From Methylotenera sp. (GTDB lineage Bacteria > Pseudomonadota > Gammaproteobacteria > Burkholderiales > Methylophilaceae): 64,000 bases of DNA. The notes beneath the pieces were generated by a model, which saw only the letters and a list, made by a program, of their open reading frames with translations, was not told where the DNA came from and did not search any database. Positions 17,085 to 29,472 of this stretch are shown here, one piece after another (position 1 is the first letter of the stretch; each line of letters opens with the position of its first letter). Position numbers and translations under genes: made by a program. The stretch spans positions 1 through 64,000 of the forward strand of contig NZ_JAQSDC010000057.1 in assembly GCF_029945705.1 (NCBI RefSeq). Reading direction: 5' to 3'.

Positions 17085-19400
17085 TTGTTTTTCAAAAAAT
17101 CAACTCCAGTCAATGCTCGCCGTGAGGCGGAGGTGAGTCCGTCGCATGTGATAGGCGCGACCCTAATTAAAGAAGCTTGGTGGCTCGTTTTAGTATTAGC
17201 AGGGCTTTTTATTACTGTGATTCTGTTTACTTATCATCGCGAAGATCAATCTTGGTCGCACATGGCGGCAGATAATGCGCCTATTCATAATGCAGGTGGC
17301 AGCGCTGGTGCATGGCTTTCTGACATGATGCTGTATTTATTTGGATTTTCAGCATGGTGGTGGGCGATATTGGCGTTTTACGCCATGTGGTTGGTGTACC
17401 TAAAGTTAGAAGTCGTAGCAAGAAGCGACAAACCATTTTTGCTATTCAATTTTATTGGGTTTACTTTGCTATTTGTTGCTTCATGTGCTTTGGAAGCAGG
17501 GCATATCGTGAGCCTGCCAGCTCAGTTGCCAGATGCACGCGGCGGCATGCTTGGCAGTGCCTTGAATGCTGGTTTACGCAGCCTTTTTGGTTATACGGGT
17601 TCCAGCATGTTGCTGCTGGTGATGTTTGTCGTGGGTTTTAGCTTATTTACTGGCTGGTCATGGATTATGATAACAGAGAAGCTAGGCGGAGCCATCATCA
17701 CAAGCTATGAATACCTGAAATTCAAATGGCAAGATAGACAAGATAGACAAGCTGGCAAAGTGGTTGAGCAAGAGCGCGCTGAATTTGTACAAACTGAGCG
17801 TAAACGTGTGGAAGCCCGTGAGCCTGTATTTATTGAGCCACCAGTTTTAGAGGTTGTAAAAAGCGAGCGTGTGCTAAAAGAGAAGCAAGCGCCATTATTT
17901 GAATCAATGCCAGACTCTGCGTTGCCACCTTTGCATTTGCTGGATGATCCTTCTGGCATGGTAGAGCTGCCATCCGCAGAAACATTAGACTTTACATCAC
18001 GCTTAATTGAACGCAAGTTAATGGATTTTGGCATTGAAGTTAAAGTGCTCACTGCACAGCCAGGCCCTGTGATTACTCGATTTGAATTAGAGCCTGCTCC
18101 CGGTGTTAAAGGTAGCCAAGTAACTAATTTAATTAAAGATTTAGCACGTGCGCTTTCTGTGGTGAGTGTGCGTTTGGTCGAAACTATTCCAGGTAAAACC
18201 TGCATGGGTTTAGAGATTCCAAATCCTAAACGCCAAATTGTATATTTATCTGAAATTATGGGCAGCCAAGCTTATGCTGACGTGAAATCACCACTGGCCA
18301 TTTCACTTGGTAAAGATATTTCAGGTAAACCAGTAGTCGCTGATTTGGCGAAAATGCCGCACGTGTTAGTTGCGGGTACTACGGGTTCAGGTAAATCTGT
18401 GGCGATTAATGCGCTGATTCTCAGTTGGTTGTATAAGGCAGATGCTAGCCAAGTGCGTATGATTTTAATCGACCCCAAAATGCTTGAGCTTTCAGTGTAT
18501 GAAGGTATTCCGCACCTATTAGCGCCTGTAGTGACCGATATGCGCCAAGCGGCAAACGCGCTTAACTGGTGCGTTGCAGAGATGGAACGTCGTTATAAAT
18601 TGATGTCTAGTGTAGGTGTACGTAATCTAGCTGGCTACAATCAAAAAATTAGAGATGCGGAAAAAGCGGGAGAAAAAATACCGCATCCATTTAGCTTAAC
18701 GCCAGATGATCCTGAACCATTAATGGAGATGCCATTAATCGTTGTGGTGATTGATGAGTTGGCCGACTTGATGATGGTGGTGGGTAAGAAAGTAGAAGAG
18801 TTGATCGCCCGTTTAGCGCAAAAGGCGCGTGCATCAGGTATTCATTTAGTGCTAGCTACGCAGCGCCCATCAGTGGATGTGATTACAGGCCTGATTAAAG
18901 CCAACGTGCCTACACGTATTTCTTTCCAAGTTTCTAGCAAAATTGACTCGCGTACCATACTGGATCAAATGGGCGCGGAAGCCTTACTGGGGCAGGGCGA
19001 TATGTTGTATATGCCACCTGGTACTGGCTACCCTGTGCGTATTCATGGTGCGTTTGTATCGGACCAAGAAGTACACAAAGTGGTCAACTACCTCAAAGCA
19101 CAAGGTGAACCAAACTATATTGAAGGCATCTTAAGTAATGAAGCCGAAGAAGGCGGAGCAGATTTTGCTGACAGCGGTTCTAGTTCAAGTGGTGGTTCAG
19201 AGGTTGACCCACTTTATGACGAGGCCGTAGGTATTGTGCTTAAAACGCGCCGCGCCAGTATTTCTGGTGTTCAACGTCAATTGCGCATTGGTTATAACCG
19301 CGCAGCACGATTGATAGAAGATATGGAACGTGCAGGCTTGGTTTCAGCCATGCAAAGCAACGGTAACCGTGAAGTTTTAGTGCCGCATCACGACGCCTAA
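17085..19400 (+). CDS. ftsK: DNA translocase FtsK
   Basis: A 771-residue FtsK. Four N-terminal membrane spans (about 30-190) anchor it at the septum. A short linker leads to the alpha/beta motor with Walker [10 protein letters not shown] near residue 432 and Walker [13 protein letters not shown]. The last 65 residues are the winged-helix gamma domain ([20 protein letters not shown]) that reads KOPS and activates XerCD at dif. It segregates chromosome termini at division. The linker is much shorter than in E. coli. The start codon is TTG at 17085; no better in-frame start is near. lolA and rarA follow in the same direction. Confidence 0.95.
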   Translation: MFFKKSTPVNARREAEVSPSHVIGATLIKEAWWLVLVLAGLFITVILFTYHREDQSWSHMAADNAPIHNAGGSAGAWLSDMMLYLFGFSAWWWAILAFYAMWLVYLKLEVVARSDKPFLLFNFIGFTLLFVASCALEAGHIVSLPAQLPDARGGMLGSALNAGLRSLFGYTGSSMLLLVMFVVGFSLFTGWSWIMITEKLGGAIITSYEYLKFKWQDRQDRQAGKVVEQERAEFVQTERKRVEAREPVFIEPPVLEVVKSERVLKEKQAPLFESMPDSALPPLHLLDDPSGMVELPSAETLDFTSRLIERKLMDFGIEVKVLTAQPGPVITRFELEPAPGVKGSQVTNLIKDLARALSVVSVRLVETIPGKTCMGLEIPNPKRQIVYLSEIMGSQAYADVKSPLAISLGKDISGKPVVADLAKMPHVLVAGTTGSGKSVAINALILSWLYKADASQVRMILIDPKMLELSVYEGIPHLLAPVVTDMRQAANALNWCVAEMERRYKLMSSVGVRNLAGYNQKIRDAEKAGEKIPHPFSLTPDDPEPLMEMPLIVVVIDELADLMMVVGKKVEELIARLAQKARASGIHLVLATQRPSVDVITGLIKANVPTRISFQVSSKIDSRTILDQMGAEALLGQGDMLYMPPGTGYPVRIHGAFVSDQEVHKVVNYLKAQGEPNYIEGILSNEAEEGGADFADSGSSSSGGSEVDPLYDEAVGIVLKTRRASISGVQRQLRIGYNRAARLIEDMERAGLVSAMQSNGNREVLVPHHDA

Positions 19401-19426
19401 TATCCAAAGAGTAAATAAGGAATTCA

Positions 19427-20044
19427 ATGAGTATATTAAAAGCTGCATTACTGAGCTGCCTATTAATACTGCCAATAGCTGTTCAAGCTGATGGCGTATC
19501 AAGCCTTAGAAAGTTTTACGATCAAACACATGCGGTTAAAGCAGATTTTCATCAAATCGTCACGGATAAACAAGGGCAAAAGATTCAAGAGGTTTATGGT
19601 GAAATGCAGTTAAAACGCCCGAATAAATTTAAATGGGATTACCATAAACCGTATGAGCAGCAAATCATCTGTGATGGTAAGCAAGTGTGGCTATACGATA
19701 CTGAGTTGGCGCAGGTGTCAGTTCGCGAGTTAAGTAAAGCACTAGGCTCAAGCCCAGCGGCACTTTTAGCGGGTGACGATAGCTTAGATAAAAACTTTCG
19801 ATTGGTGAATGCATTCCGAAAAGACGGTCTTGATTGGGTAAGCACTAACCCTAAAGATTCAGATACGGGCTTTAATAAAATATCAATAGCTTTTAAAAAT
19901 GATGTATTGCAAGAAATGGACATGATAGACAGCTTCGGCCATCAAACAAAAATCACGTTCAGCAACGTTGTACATAATCCTGTGATTGAGCCTAAAACCT
20001 TTTTATTCAAGCCGCCACAAGGCGTTGATGTAGTTGGTGAGTAA
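19427..20044 (+). CDS. lolA: Outer-membrane lipoprotein carrier LolA
   Basis: A 205-residue periplasmic chaperone that takes lipoproteins from LolCDE to LolB. A signal peptide ends near AVQA at 21. The mature part has the LolA landmarks VKADFHQIV, LKRPNKFKWDY, the W...DTELAQV strand and the C-terminal FKPPQGVDVV. AAGGAATTC precedes the ATG. It follows ftsK by 26 bases, the common ftsK-lolA-rarA order of proteobacteria, and serves the lipoproteins in this window, such as Blc. Confidence 0.93.
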   Translation: MSILKAALLSCLLILPIAVQADGVSSLRKFYDQTHAVKADFHQIVTDKQGQKIQEVYGEMQLKRPNKFKWDYHKPYEQQIICDGKQVWLYDTELAQVSVRELSKALGSSPAALLAGDDSLDKNFRLVNAFRKDGLDWVSTNPKDSDTGFNKISIAFKNDVLQEMDMIDSFGHQTKITFSNVVHNPVIEPKTFLFKPPQGVDVVGE

Positions 20045-20046
20045 TA

Positions 20047-20151
20047 ATTCCGTGTCTCAATCAAATGAATACTGCGTTGTACGGGTTTTGCCGTGCCATT
20101 TGCACTGTCTGCAACCCTTCGCCTTGTCCTCATCTGATTGCGTCTCGGAAT
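20047..20151. repeat. 105-bp element with 17-bp imperfect terminal inverted repeats
   Basis: ATTCCGTGTCTCAATCA (20047-20063) and TGATTGCGTCTCGGAAT (20135-20151) are reverse complements at 14 of 17 positions. The inner part holds a smaller ACGG-GTTTTG-CCGT hairpin. The element fills the lolA-rarA gap, is more GC-rich than its flanks, and resembles a MITE or REP-type insertion. Confidence 0.5.
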
Positions 20152-20164
20152 AGGTATTTGCATT

Positions 20165-22925
<2,761 letters not shown>

Positions 22926-22942
22926 AGTGGCTACTAAACCGT

Positions 22943-24403
22943 TTAATAGGCCTGCGCAATTTTAAACGCATTATTACTCGGTGTATGGCTAGGTTGGTAG
23001 CGCTCTAAAATACGTTGATAGCTACGGATAGATTCAACAAAAATCACGGGTGCGCCACCGCTGGCGTAGCCGTATTTTAGCGTCGTGTAGTATTCAGGGT
23101 CGTTTAACATGACCAGTGTTTTTTTAATATCCGCCCAACGGTCTGGGTTTAAATTCAAACGTTTGGCTAGTACTCTAGCATCTTCAACATGTGCGTAGCC
23201 AATGTTGTAGGCTGCTAGCGCCATGTAGGTGCGATCAGGTTCTGGAATGCGATCTGGTACTGTTTCTATCATCTTCACAATATACTTGGCACCTGCAGGC
23301 ACACTTTGTTTCGGATCAAGCCTATCGGTCACCCCCATTAAGTCAGCGGTACTTTCAGTGAGCATCATTAAACCGCGCACACCAGTTGGTGACGTATTAA
23401 ATGTATTCCAGTGAGATTCACGATAACTCACCGCGGCTAGTAAACGCCAATCAATCCCAGTGGTTTCTTGGGCCTGCTTAAATAGGTGCTGGTATTTAGG
23501 CAGCAGGCTATTTGATAGCTTAAGGAACGCTGTAATATCTTGTGTATTCAATCGGTTACTACTGCCGTAATAACGGTCTAGTAAGTTACGTAATGTGCCA
23601 TCTTTACGAATCTGCTCAAAGAATTTATTTACTTTTTTAACAAGTTGCGGGTCAGCGTTTTTTGGCAAAGCCCAAGCTATATTTTCTGGCTTGCCTAAAG
23701 CCATGCCCACGGATAAATTCGGATAGTAGTTTTGCATCATGGCAACTAAATGGCTGTCTGCTATTGTGAAGTCTAAAATGCCACTTGCTACTTGGTCTAA
23801 CAGTAGCTCAGAGTTGGTTTGGCGTAAAGCTTGCCATCTTAATTTAGGTTGATCTTTTTGAATCTCGCTCAGACGTTCTGCAAAACTTGTACCTGCTGGC
23901 ACTGCAATGGTTTTGTCGACAACTGCGGCTAAATTTCGAGGCTTATCATTCGTTTCGTTGTCGTAAATGAGCTGTTGCTGTGTTTCTTGATAGGGTTTGG
24001 AAAATTGGACAAGTTCTTTTCTAAGATGCGTCACAGATAGGTTTGCGGCAGCAATATTAGCCTGACCTTTAAGTAGCGTAGGAATGACCTCGCTAATGCT
24101 GTTAACCAATAAAAATTTAATTTGATACTCAGGCGCATACTTTTTTACAAACAAAGTTGCTAAGTCATATTCAATGCCAGCATATTCGTTATCACCATTA
24201 AGATAATAAGTGGCAGGTCCATTATGTGTGACAAAAACTAGCTCATGGCTATTCAGTGCGACATGTTTGTTGAGCTTGTTTGCTAGTTTCGACTGATTGT
24301 TAGATGAGTCGCAAGCCGCTACCAACAAACCAATCATCACGAAAAAAGATAAACGCATCAAATGGCTAAGTTGAATAGCACTTGTTTTACTGACCATACG
24401 CAT
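22943..24403 (-). CDS. mltF: Membrane-bound lytic murein transglycosylase F
   Basis: A lipoprotein of about 486 residues with two domains: a solute-binding-protein (SBP_bac_3) domain to ~residue 300, then an SLT lytic transglycosylase domain with catalytic Glu in SYRESHWN and the GVRGLMMLTESTA and YMALAAYNIGYAHV motifs. This is the MltF plan; it cleaves peptidoglycan to anhydromuropeptides at the outer membrane. The lipobox is VAAC. The start is uncertain: ATG at 24403 is taken, but ATG at 24358 gives a tidier lipoprotein signal and TTG at 24421 overlaps rpiA. It converges on serS. Confidence 0.88.
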   Translation of the reverse strand: MRMVSKTSAIQLSHLMRLSFFVMIGLLVAACDSSNNQSKLANKLNKHVALNSHELVFVTHNGPATYYLNGDNEYAGIEYDLATLFVKKYAPEYQIKFLLVNSISEVIPTLLKGQANIAAANLSVTHLRKELVQFSKPYQETQQQLIYDNETNDKPRNLAAVVDKTIAVPAGTSFAERLSEIQKDQPKLRWQALRQTNSELLLDQVASGILDFTIADSHLVAMMQNYYPNLSVGMALGKPENIAWALPKNADPQLVKKVNKFFEQIRKDGTLRNLLDRYYGSSNRLNTQDITAFLKLSNSLLPKYQHLFKQAQETTGIDWRLLAAVSYRESHWNTFNTSPTGVRGLMMLTESTADLMGVTDRLDPKQSVPAGAKYIVKMIETVPDRIPEPDRTYMALAAYNIGYAHVEDARVLAKRLNLNPDRWADIKKTLVMLNDPEYYTTLKYGYASGGAPVIFVESIRSYQRILERYQPSHTPSNNAFKIAQAY

Positions 24404-24411
24404 CGCGTAAA

Positions 24412-25089
24412 TTAAATCCAACGCTCGCTTACAAGGCCATTCGCTGCAATAAATACAGCATCTGTTAAGCCGTAAAAAATACCATGTTCAACTACACCAG
24501 GTGTATTGCTGATTAAATCATTCAACGTTTTGGCATCAAGTGATTGATCAAAGGTCATGTCGAGCACATAGCTGCCGTGAGAGGTCACCCAAAAACCATC
24601 TTTTGCAGCATTGGGTCGTAAGTTACCTTGTGCGCCGACGGCCTCTAGGCTTTTTTTTGTGAGTTGCCATGCAAATGGAATGACTTCAATTGGAATCACA
24701 AAATTCTGCCCAATCTGATTCACCAGTTTGCTTTCATCAGCGACAGCGATGAATTTTGCGGCAGCTTTAGCGAGTAATTTTTCTTTAACCAAGTCACTAC
24801 CTCGACCTTTTAACAAAGTCATGTCAGGCGTAATTTCATCGGCGCCATCTACATATAAATCAATACTACTAATATGTTCTAAGGCGACGATAGGTAGGTT
24901 TAGTGACTGTGCGGTGATAGCGCTGATGGTTGAACTGGCGACCGTTGTGATTTTCAGACCTTCTTCACGCTGTAGTCGTGCGAGTTCTTCTATGAAATAA
25001 TTGGCTGTAGAGCCAGTGCCTAAACCAACAAGCATGCCGCTTTTAACGTACTTTGCGGCCTGTAAAGCGACCATTTGTTTGTCGTTCAT
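24412..25089 (-). CDS. rpiA: Ribose-5-phosphate isomerase A
   Basis: Interconverts ribose 5-phosphate and ribulose 5-phosphate; in a ribulose monophosphate methylotroph this helps regenerate the formaldehyde acceptor. Motifs: GTGSTANYFIEEL (phosphate loop), YVDGADEI, LLKGRGSDLVKEKLLAKAA with the catalytic Glu and Lys. GGAG six bases before the ATG at 25089 (MNDKQ) fixes the start; a TTG four codons upstream would overlap that ribosome-binding site. mltF follows closely on the same strand. Confidence 0.95.
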   Translation of the reverse strand: MNDKQMVALQAAKYVKSGMLVGLGTGSTANYFIEELARLQREEGLKITTVASSTISAITAQSLNLPIVALEHISSIDLYVDGADEITPDMTLLKGRGSDLVKEKLLAKAAAKFIAVADESKLVNQIGQNFVIPIEVIPFAWQLTKKSLEAVGAQGNLRPNAAKDGFWVTSHGSYVLDMTFDQSLDAKTLNDLISNTPGVVEHGIFYGLTDAVFIAANGLVSERWI

Positions 25090-25169
25090 TACATTCTCCA
25101 ATTATTATTTTTATTAGATTTACTTTTAAGTGTCTCGGTATATTAACGTGAATATGCTCTTTTGGACAT

Positions 25170-25195
25170 AAAAAAAGGGAGCTGGTTTGCTCCCT
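25170..25195 (-). terminator. Rho-independent terminator of efp
   Basis: On the minus strand GGGAGC, a six-base loop and GCTCCC (25194-25177) are followed by TTTTTT. It lies about 50 bases past the efp stop codon. Confidence 0.85.
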
Positions 25196-25244
25196 AATTG
25201 TAAATTTTTTCTTTTGCAATTTTGCTAAGAAAATTATTGATGCC

Positions 25245-25805
25245 TTATTTCAATACGCGGTTTCTGTATTCACCAGTGCGTGTATCGATTTCAATTTTAT
25301 CGCCTTGTGCGCAAAATAACGGTACTGGAAACTCAAAGCCAGATGCAATTTTCGCTGGTTTCATTACTTTACCTGATGTATCGCCTTTAACTGCTGGCTC
25401 CGTGTAAGTGATTTCACGTACTACTGTTGTTGGTAATTCTACTGAAATTGGTTTCTCATTGTAAAAGCGAATATCAACAGCCATGCCATCTTCAAGGTAA
25501 GGAAGCGCATCTGCCATAAACTCTGCATCTACATCATATTGGTTGTAGTCCGCGTCCATGAATACATAGCTAGGGTCAGCAAAGTAAGAGTAAGTGGCTT
25601 CTTTCTTCTCAAGTATAACCACTTCAAATTTGTCACCAGCACCGTAGATAGTTTCGCTCGGTGTATCAGTTAACAAGTTTTTAAATTTCATTTTTACCAC
25701 AGCAGTGCTGCGGCCAGATTTTGTATATTCGGCTTTAATCACTACTAATGGGTCATTGCCGACCATAATAACGTTACCGGCGCGGAGTTCTTGAGCTGTT
25801 TTCAT
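25245..25805 (-). CDS. efp: Elongation factor P (Arg32 type)
   Basis: A 186-residue EF-P with three beta-barrel domains; it enters the ribosome between P and E sites and rescues stalling at polyproline. The loop tip of domain I reads YTKSGRSTA, with Arg at residue 32 where E. coli has the lysine that is beta-lysylated. Arg32 is the site rhamnosylated by EarP, whose gene is directly upstream. Domain III ends in the family motif [28 protein letters not shown] precedes the ATG. Confidence 0.96.
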   Translation of the reverse strand: MKTAQELRAGNVIMVGNDPLVVIKAEYTKSGRSTAVVKMKFKNLLTDTPSETIYGAGDKFEVVILEKKEATYSYFADPSYVFMDADYNQYDVDAEFMADALPYLEDGMAVDIRFYNEKPISVELPTTVVREITYTEPAVKGDTSGKVMKPAKIASGFEFPVPLFCAQGDKIEIDTRTGEYRNRVLK

Positions 25806-25863
25806 GAGATTGCCTTACTGATTGAAATAGGTTAAATAATAAAGCCGCGAATTATACCTTAAC

Positions 25864-26952
25864 TCACAATTTTTGCAAAAAAATCACCAACTTAGAGGCG
25901 AGGTCGGTCTGTGTCGCTAATTGGCTTGCTTTGTTGAGCGTATATGGTTTTATTACATGAAGTGTATTTAAATAATTTTGCCATATATCGCTTGTTATAT
26001 TGCCTGTGACCCAAGCTGAATGGATCTTGTAGATAGCCGCTTTGGCATGTACGCAGCAGTCAGCATAAAACAGATCTAAGAAAGCATTCAGCTTAGTTAC
26101 GTGAGTGTTTTCTGTTTGTAAGTAAGGCTGCCAGATAAAAGGTTTGCCAGCCCAAATAGCACGTACCCAGCTATCTTCACCACGAACAAAATTGATGTCA
26201 CAGCTTGCAAGTAGCTGATCGTAATCAGTCTGGCTTAGAAAGGGCACAATATGTATATTTAGATTTTTTTTGCTGAGCTTAGAACCAATTTCAATGACGT
26301 TTAAATTAAAGAAAGCCGCAATGTGAGGCAAAATGCTACTTGTCGGTACGTAACAATCAATATGTAGATTTGATTCTGCCATGGCGTTGAGCAAGTCTGC
26401 TATAGGTGCATGTGGGTAGCAGAATAGGGATACTTTTAAAGCATCAGTTTCCTGTTGTTTATTTGTATTTAACTGACTTTTTTGAAAAATGTCAGTTTCG
26501 CGAATCAAACCGCCAGTAGCTTCAGTAAAACCTGGGAAGAAAAAATGCCTTGCAGGCTTGGTATTGTTCGAGCTTCTGGCATGAAACTCCGCCACCCAAG
26601 ACTCAGCAGATAAATATTCTAAATTCACCCATACGGTGTTACCTTGCATTGCGGCTAGATAGTCAGCGGGTAGCTCACAACTGAATGTTTCTAGGGCAAC
26701 ATCAGCAGGTTGAACTGTCTTGGCGCTTTGCCAAGTAAAGATTTCTACTTGATTGATTACTTGTGATTTGAGTTCACAATTTAAGGTGGGGATTATATGA
26801 CTGGCGATTACCAAATCATCAATAAAGAGCCTGACCTGCAAGTTGTGTTCATGTGCTAATTGCTGGCTAAGGCGCCAACAAATACCAATATCGCCAAAAT
26901 TATCGACAATACGGCAAAAAATATCCCAGCGTTTAGCTACGTGATGACTCAT
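25864..26952 (-). CDS. earP: EF-P arginine rhamnosyltransferase EarP
   Basis: A 362-residue inverting GT-B glycosyltransferase (formerly DUF2331) that moves rhamnose from dTDP-rhamnose to Arg32 of EF-P. The N terminus RWDIFCRIVDNFGDIGICWR contains the family motif DNxGDIG with the catalytic Asp. The C-terminal half has the donor-site motif FVRGEDSWVRAIWAGKPFIWQ. It lies 58 bases upstream of efp on the same strand, the usual neighbourhood. No dTDP-rhamnose genes are in the window. Confidence 0.95.
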   Translation of the reverse strand: MSHHVAKRWDIFCRIVDNFGDIGICWRLSQQLAHEHNLQVRLFIDDLVIASHIIPTLNCELKSQVINQVEIFTWQSAKTVQPADVALETFSCELPADYLAAMQGNTVWVNLEYLSAESWVAEFHARSSNNTKPARHFFFPGFTEATGGLIRETDIFQKSQLNTNKQQETDALKVSLFCYPHAPIADLLNAMAESNLHIDCYVPTSSILPHIAAFFNLNVIEIGSKLSKKNLNIHIVPFLSQTDYDQLLASCDINFVRGEDSWVRAIWAGKPFIWQPYLQTENTHVTKLNAFLDLFYADCCVHAKAAIYKIHSAWVTGNITSDIWQNYLNTLHVIKPYTLNKASQLATQTDLASKLVIFLQKL

Positions 26953-26976
26953 TGTTTTGACTCATTTAGCGGAGCT

Positions 26977-27483
26977 TTAGCTTGGTGGATTGTACTGAAC
27001 GTCGATGATTTCGTACTCTTCTTCACCAGCAGGTACGCTAACTTTCACGACATCACCAATTTGTTTGCCAAGCAGGGCGCGCGCCAGTGGCGAGATCCAG
27101 CTAATGTAACCTAGTGAAGGCTGTAATTCATCTTTACCAACGATACGGTAAGTGTGTTCAGTGTCGTCTTTAAGCGATAATAAGGTCACCCATGCGCCGA
27201 AGAACACCTTCTCTAAGCCTTGCTGCGCAGCAGGGTCTACAATGACCGCTAAATCCATGCGTTGCATTAAAAAGCGTAAACGGCTGTCAATTTGTCGCAA
27301 GCGTCTTTTGCCGTAGATATAATCGCCATTTTCACTTCTGTCGCCGTTACCTGCCGCCCATGAAACGACTTTAACTAGTGCTGGTCTTTCAACTTTGAGT
27401 AGTTCGGTAAATTCAGCCTCAATCGCCGCGTGGCCTTCAGGTGTAATATAATTTTTTTCGTCTGAAACTGGTTTTTTTAGCAA
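26977..27483 (-). CDS. greB: Transcription elongation factor GreB
   Basis: A 168-residue Gre factor: N-terminal coiled coil with the acidic tip GDRSENGDYIYGKRRLRQID, whose D-E pair works at the RNA polymerase active site to cleave backtracked RNA, then a C-terminal FKBP-like domain (SWISPLARALLGKQIGD). The YGKRRLR form is typical of GreB, as against GreA. The start is a TTG at 27483 with no ATG nearby; AGAGAAATAAC precedes it. The stop of the upstream membrane protein overlaps this region. Confidence 0.92.
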   Translation of the reverse strand: MLKKPVSDEKNYITPEGHAAIEAEFTELLKVERPALVKVVSWAAGNGDRSENGDYIYGKRRLRQIDSRLRFLMQRMDLAVIVDPAAQQGLEKVFFGAWVTLLSLKDDTEHTYRIVGKDELQPSLGYISWISPLARALLGKQIGDVVKVSVPAGEEEYEIIDVQYNPPS

Positions 27484-27486
27484 AAG

Positions 27487-27864
27487 TTATTTCTCTAAAA
27501 CACTAATGTTTTTAACAAAGTATGATGTTTCGCCAAAGCATGCACTTGGAATGCCTTTGTGCTCTTCGTAGCTAAGTTTCACTCGTTTTCCTAAGGAGTC
27601 ATTCACCATTTTTGCGGTTGCATCATCTTTAACGGTAAACAAAAACTTCTCAGCTTGAGTGCCAGGCATGGAGACCAGAACGATTTCGCCTTCCCAAGTT
27701 TTACATACATAACCTTTTAGCGAGAATTTTTGTACGTAGCCAGCGCGCTCACCTGAAGAGTAAACCCAGTTGATGCTCGCCCAAGTGTAAAGTGCAAACA
27801 AAATTATCGGAATAATCACGACCCAAGCGACATACTTTAATAAACTTTTTAAATTACTGAGCAT
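27487..27864 (-). CDS. Conserved membrane-anchored protein of unknown function
   Basis: About 125 residues: one N-terminal membrane helix (roughly 8-28) and a periplasmic domain with YSSGERAGYVQKFSLKGYVC, TWEGEIVLVSMPG and a second Cys near the end, suggesting a disulfide. Proteins with this SGERxGxVQKfSxKG signature are common in proteobacteria but have no known role. The ATG at 27864 is well supported by AAGG seven bases upstream; the frame is open 31 codons further but without a better start. greB follows three bases later. Confidence 0.7.
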   Translation of the reverse strand: MLSNLKSLLKYVAWVVIIPIILFALYTWASINWVYSSGERAGYVQKFSLKGYVCKTWEGEIVLVSMPGTQAEKFLFTVKDDATAKMVNDSLGKRVKLSYEEHKGIPSACFGETSYFVKNISVLEK

Positions 27865-28011
27865 AAGCGACCTTAAAATTTGATGAGAGCATGTGTTGAA
27901 AAAACGTGTTGAGATTCGTGTAATCAAGATAAAATCAGATGATACCTGTTCAGACATTTTTCTGAAACGTGTATTTCTTCAATTCTAGTCTACAAAATAC
28001 TGAGGTCCTAC

Positions 28012-29382
28012 GTGAGTAGCAATAACAATAATCAACCATCACCTAATGAAGAAGCGCCAGTCCCACCAACGCTTAAAGAGGCTTTTTGGTATTGGTTAAA
28101 ACTCGGTTTTATTAGCTTTGGTGGACCAGCGGGGCAAATTTCTATCATGCATCATGATTTGGTAGAGAAAAAGCGCTGGATTTCTGAAAAGCGCTTTCTG
28201 CATGCGTTAAATTATTGCATGGTATTCCCAGGGCCTGAAGCGCAGCAGTTAGCCACTTATATAGGTTGGCTGATGCATCGCACTTGGGGTGGGTTGATTG
28301 CGGGTTGCTTGTTTGTATTGCCTTCGCTATTTATTTTAATTGCTCTTACTTATATTTACTTGCGCTACGGTAATCAGCCCTTGGTTGCTGGCGTGCTATA
28401 CGGCATTAAACCTGCGGTGGTGGCGATTGTGCTATTTGCGGCTTATAGAATCGGCAGCCGTGCTTTAAAAAATAAATGGTTATGGCTGATCTCTCTAGCC
28501 GCTTTTGTAGCGATTGTTTTATTCAGGCTACCGTTCCCATTAATTGTATTGTTGGCGGCTTTAATCGGCTATATAGGTAGCAAATATTCACCTGCTACCT
28601 TTATTTCGGGTGGCGGACATCAGGCTTCTGACAAAAGCTATGGTAAAGCGGTGATTGATGATCATACACCTACCCCAGAACATGCAAAATTCAACTTACG
28701 GCATTTAGTTAAAGTCTTCGCTGTGGGTGTCACATTATGGATATTCGCCATGGGTTTGTTAATGGCGGTGTATGGCTGGCAAGCGACGCTCACGCAAATG
28801 GGCTGGTTCTTTACCAAGGCGGCTTTACTTACCTTTGGCGGGGCTTATGCGGTATTGCCCTATGTGTATCAAGGCGCAGTTGACCATTATCATTGGCTTG
28901 CGGCTAAACAAATGATAGATGGCTTAGCCTTGGGTGAAACGACACCAGGTCCGCTGATTATGGTAGTAGCGTTTGTCGGCTTTGTAGGTGGTTGGACGCA
29001 GCATATATTTGGTGTTGATAGCTTATTGCTATCGGGTGTTGTAGCCGCTAGCGTAGTGACGTTTTTTACGTTTCTGCCATCATTTCTGTTCATCTTTTTG
29101 GGTGCGCCATTGATTGAAAGTACGCAAAATAATCTAAAGTTTACTGCACCACTTACTGCTATTACAGCGGCCGTGGTAGGGGTGATTTTGAGTTTGGCGT
29201 TATTTTTTGCTATGCATGTTTTTATGCATAATCAACCAACTATGCAGGAATCCATGCAGGTGGATTGGCTGGCTTTAGCCTTAGCCATAGTTGGTTTTAT
29301 GGCATTATTTAAGTTTAAAGTCAGTATTATTAAACTGATTCTAATGTATAGCTTGATCGGGTTGGTGTTAAGTTTTATCTGA
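28012..29382 (+). CDS. chrA: ChrA-family chromate transporter
   Basis: A 456-residue inner-membrane CHR protein with two homologous halves of about six helices each. Each half opens with the family motif: FWYWLKLGFISFGGPAGQIS near residue 26 and a second FFTKAALLTFGGAYAVLPYV near 265. The first half includes MVFPGPEAQQLATYIGW and the second TTPGPLIMVVAFVGF. Members expel chromate, but many homologues have no shown resistance role. The start is GTG at 28012 with GAGG upstream. It diverges from the membrane-protein/greB pair. Confidence 0.88.
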   Translation: MSSNNNNQPSPNEEAPVPPTLKEAFWYWLKLGFISFGGPAGQISIMHHDLVEKKRWISEKRFLHALNYCMVFPGPEAQQLATYIGWLMHRTWGGLIAGCLFVLPSLFILIALTYIYLRYGNQPLVAGVLYGIKPAVVAIVLFAAYRIGSRALKNKWLWLISLAAFVAIVLFRLPFPLIVLLAALIGYIGSKYSPATFISGGGHQASDKSYGKAVIDDHTPTPEHAKFNLRHLVKVFAVGVTLWIFAMGLLMAVYGWQATLTQMGWFFTKAALLTFGGAYAVLPYVYQGAVDHYHWLAAKQMIDGLALGETTPGPLIMVVAFVGFVGGWTQHIFGVDSLLLSGVVAASVVTFFTFLPSFLFIFLGAPLIESTQNNLKFTAPLTAITAAVVGVILSLALFFAMHVFMHNQPTMQESMQVDWLALALAIVGFMALFKFKVSIIKLILMYSLIGLVLSFI

Positions 29383-29472
29383 ATCAAGAACGAAATTAGC
29401 GTTGCCTAGTCTGAGATATGGTTGTTAAATTAAAAACATAACTTCGACATAAATGTTAATAGGCGATTTCAC

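Noticed and set aside
20138-20164. N-terminal extension of rarA from a TTG at 20138
   Set aside because: It begins inside the right arm of the inverted-repeat element and its residues do not resemble RarA proteins.
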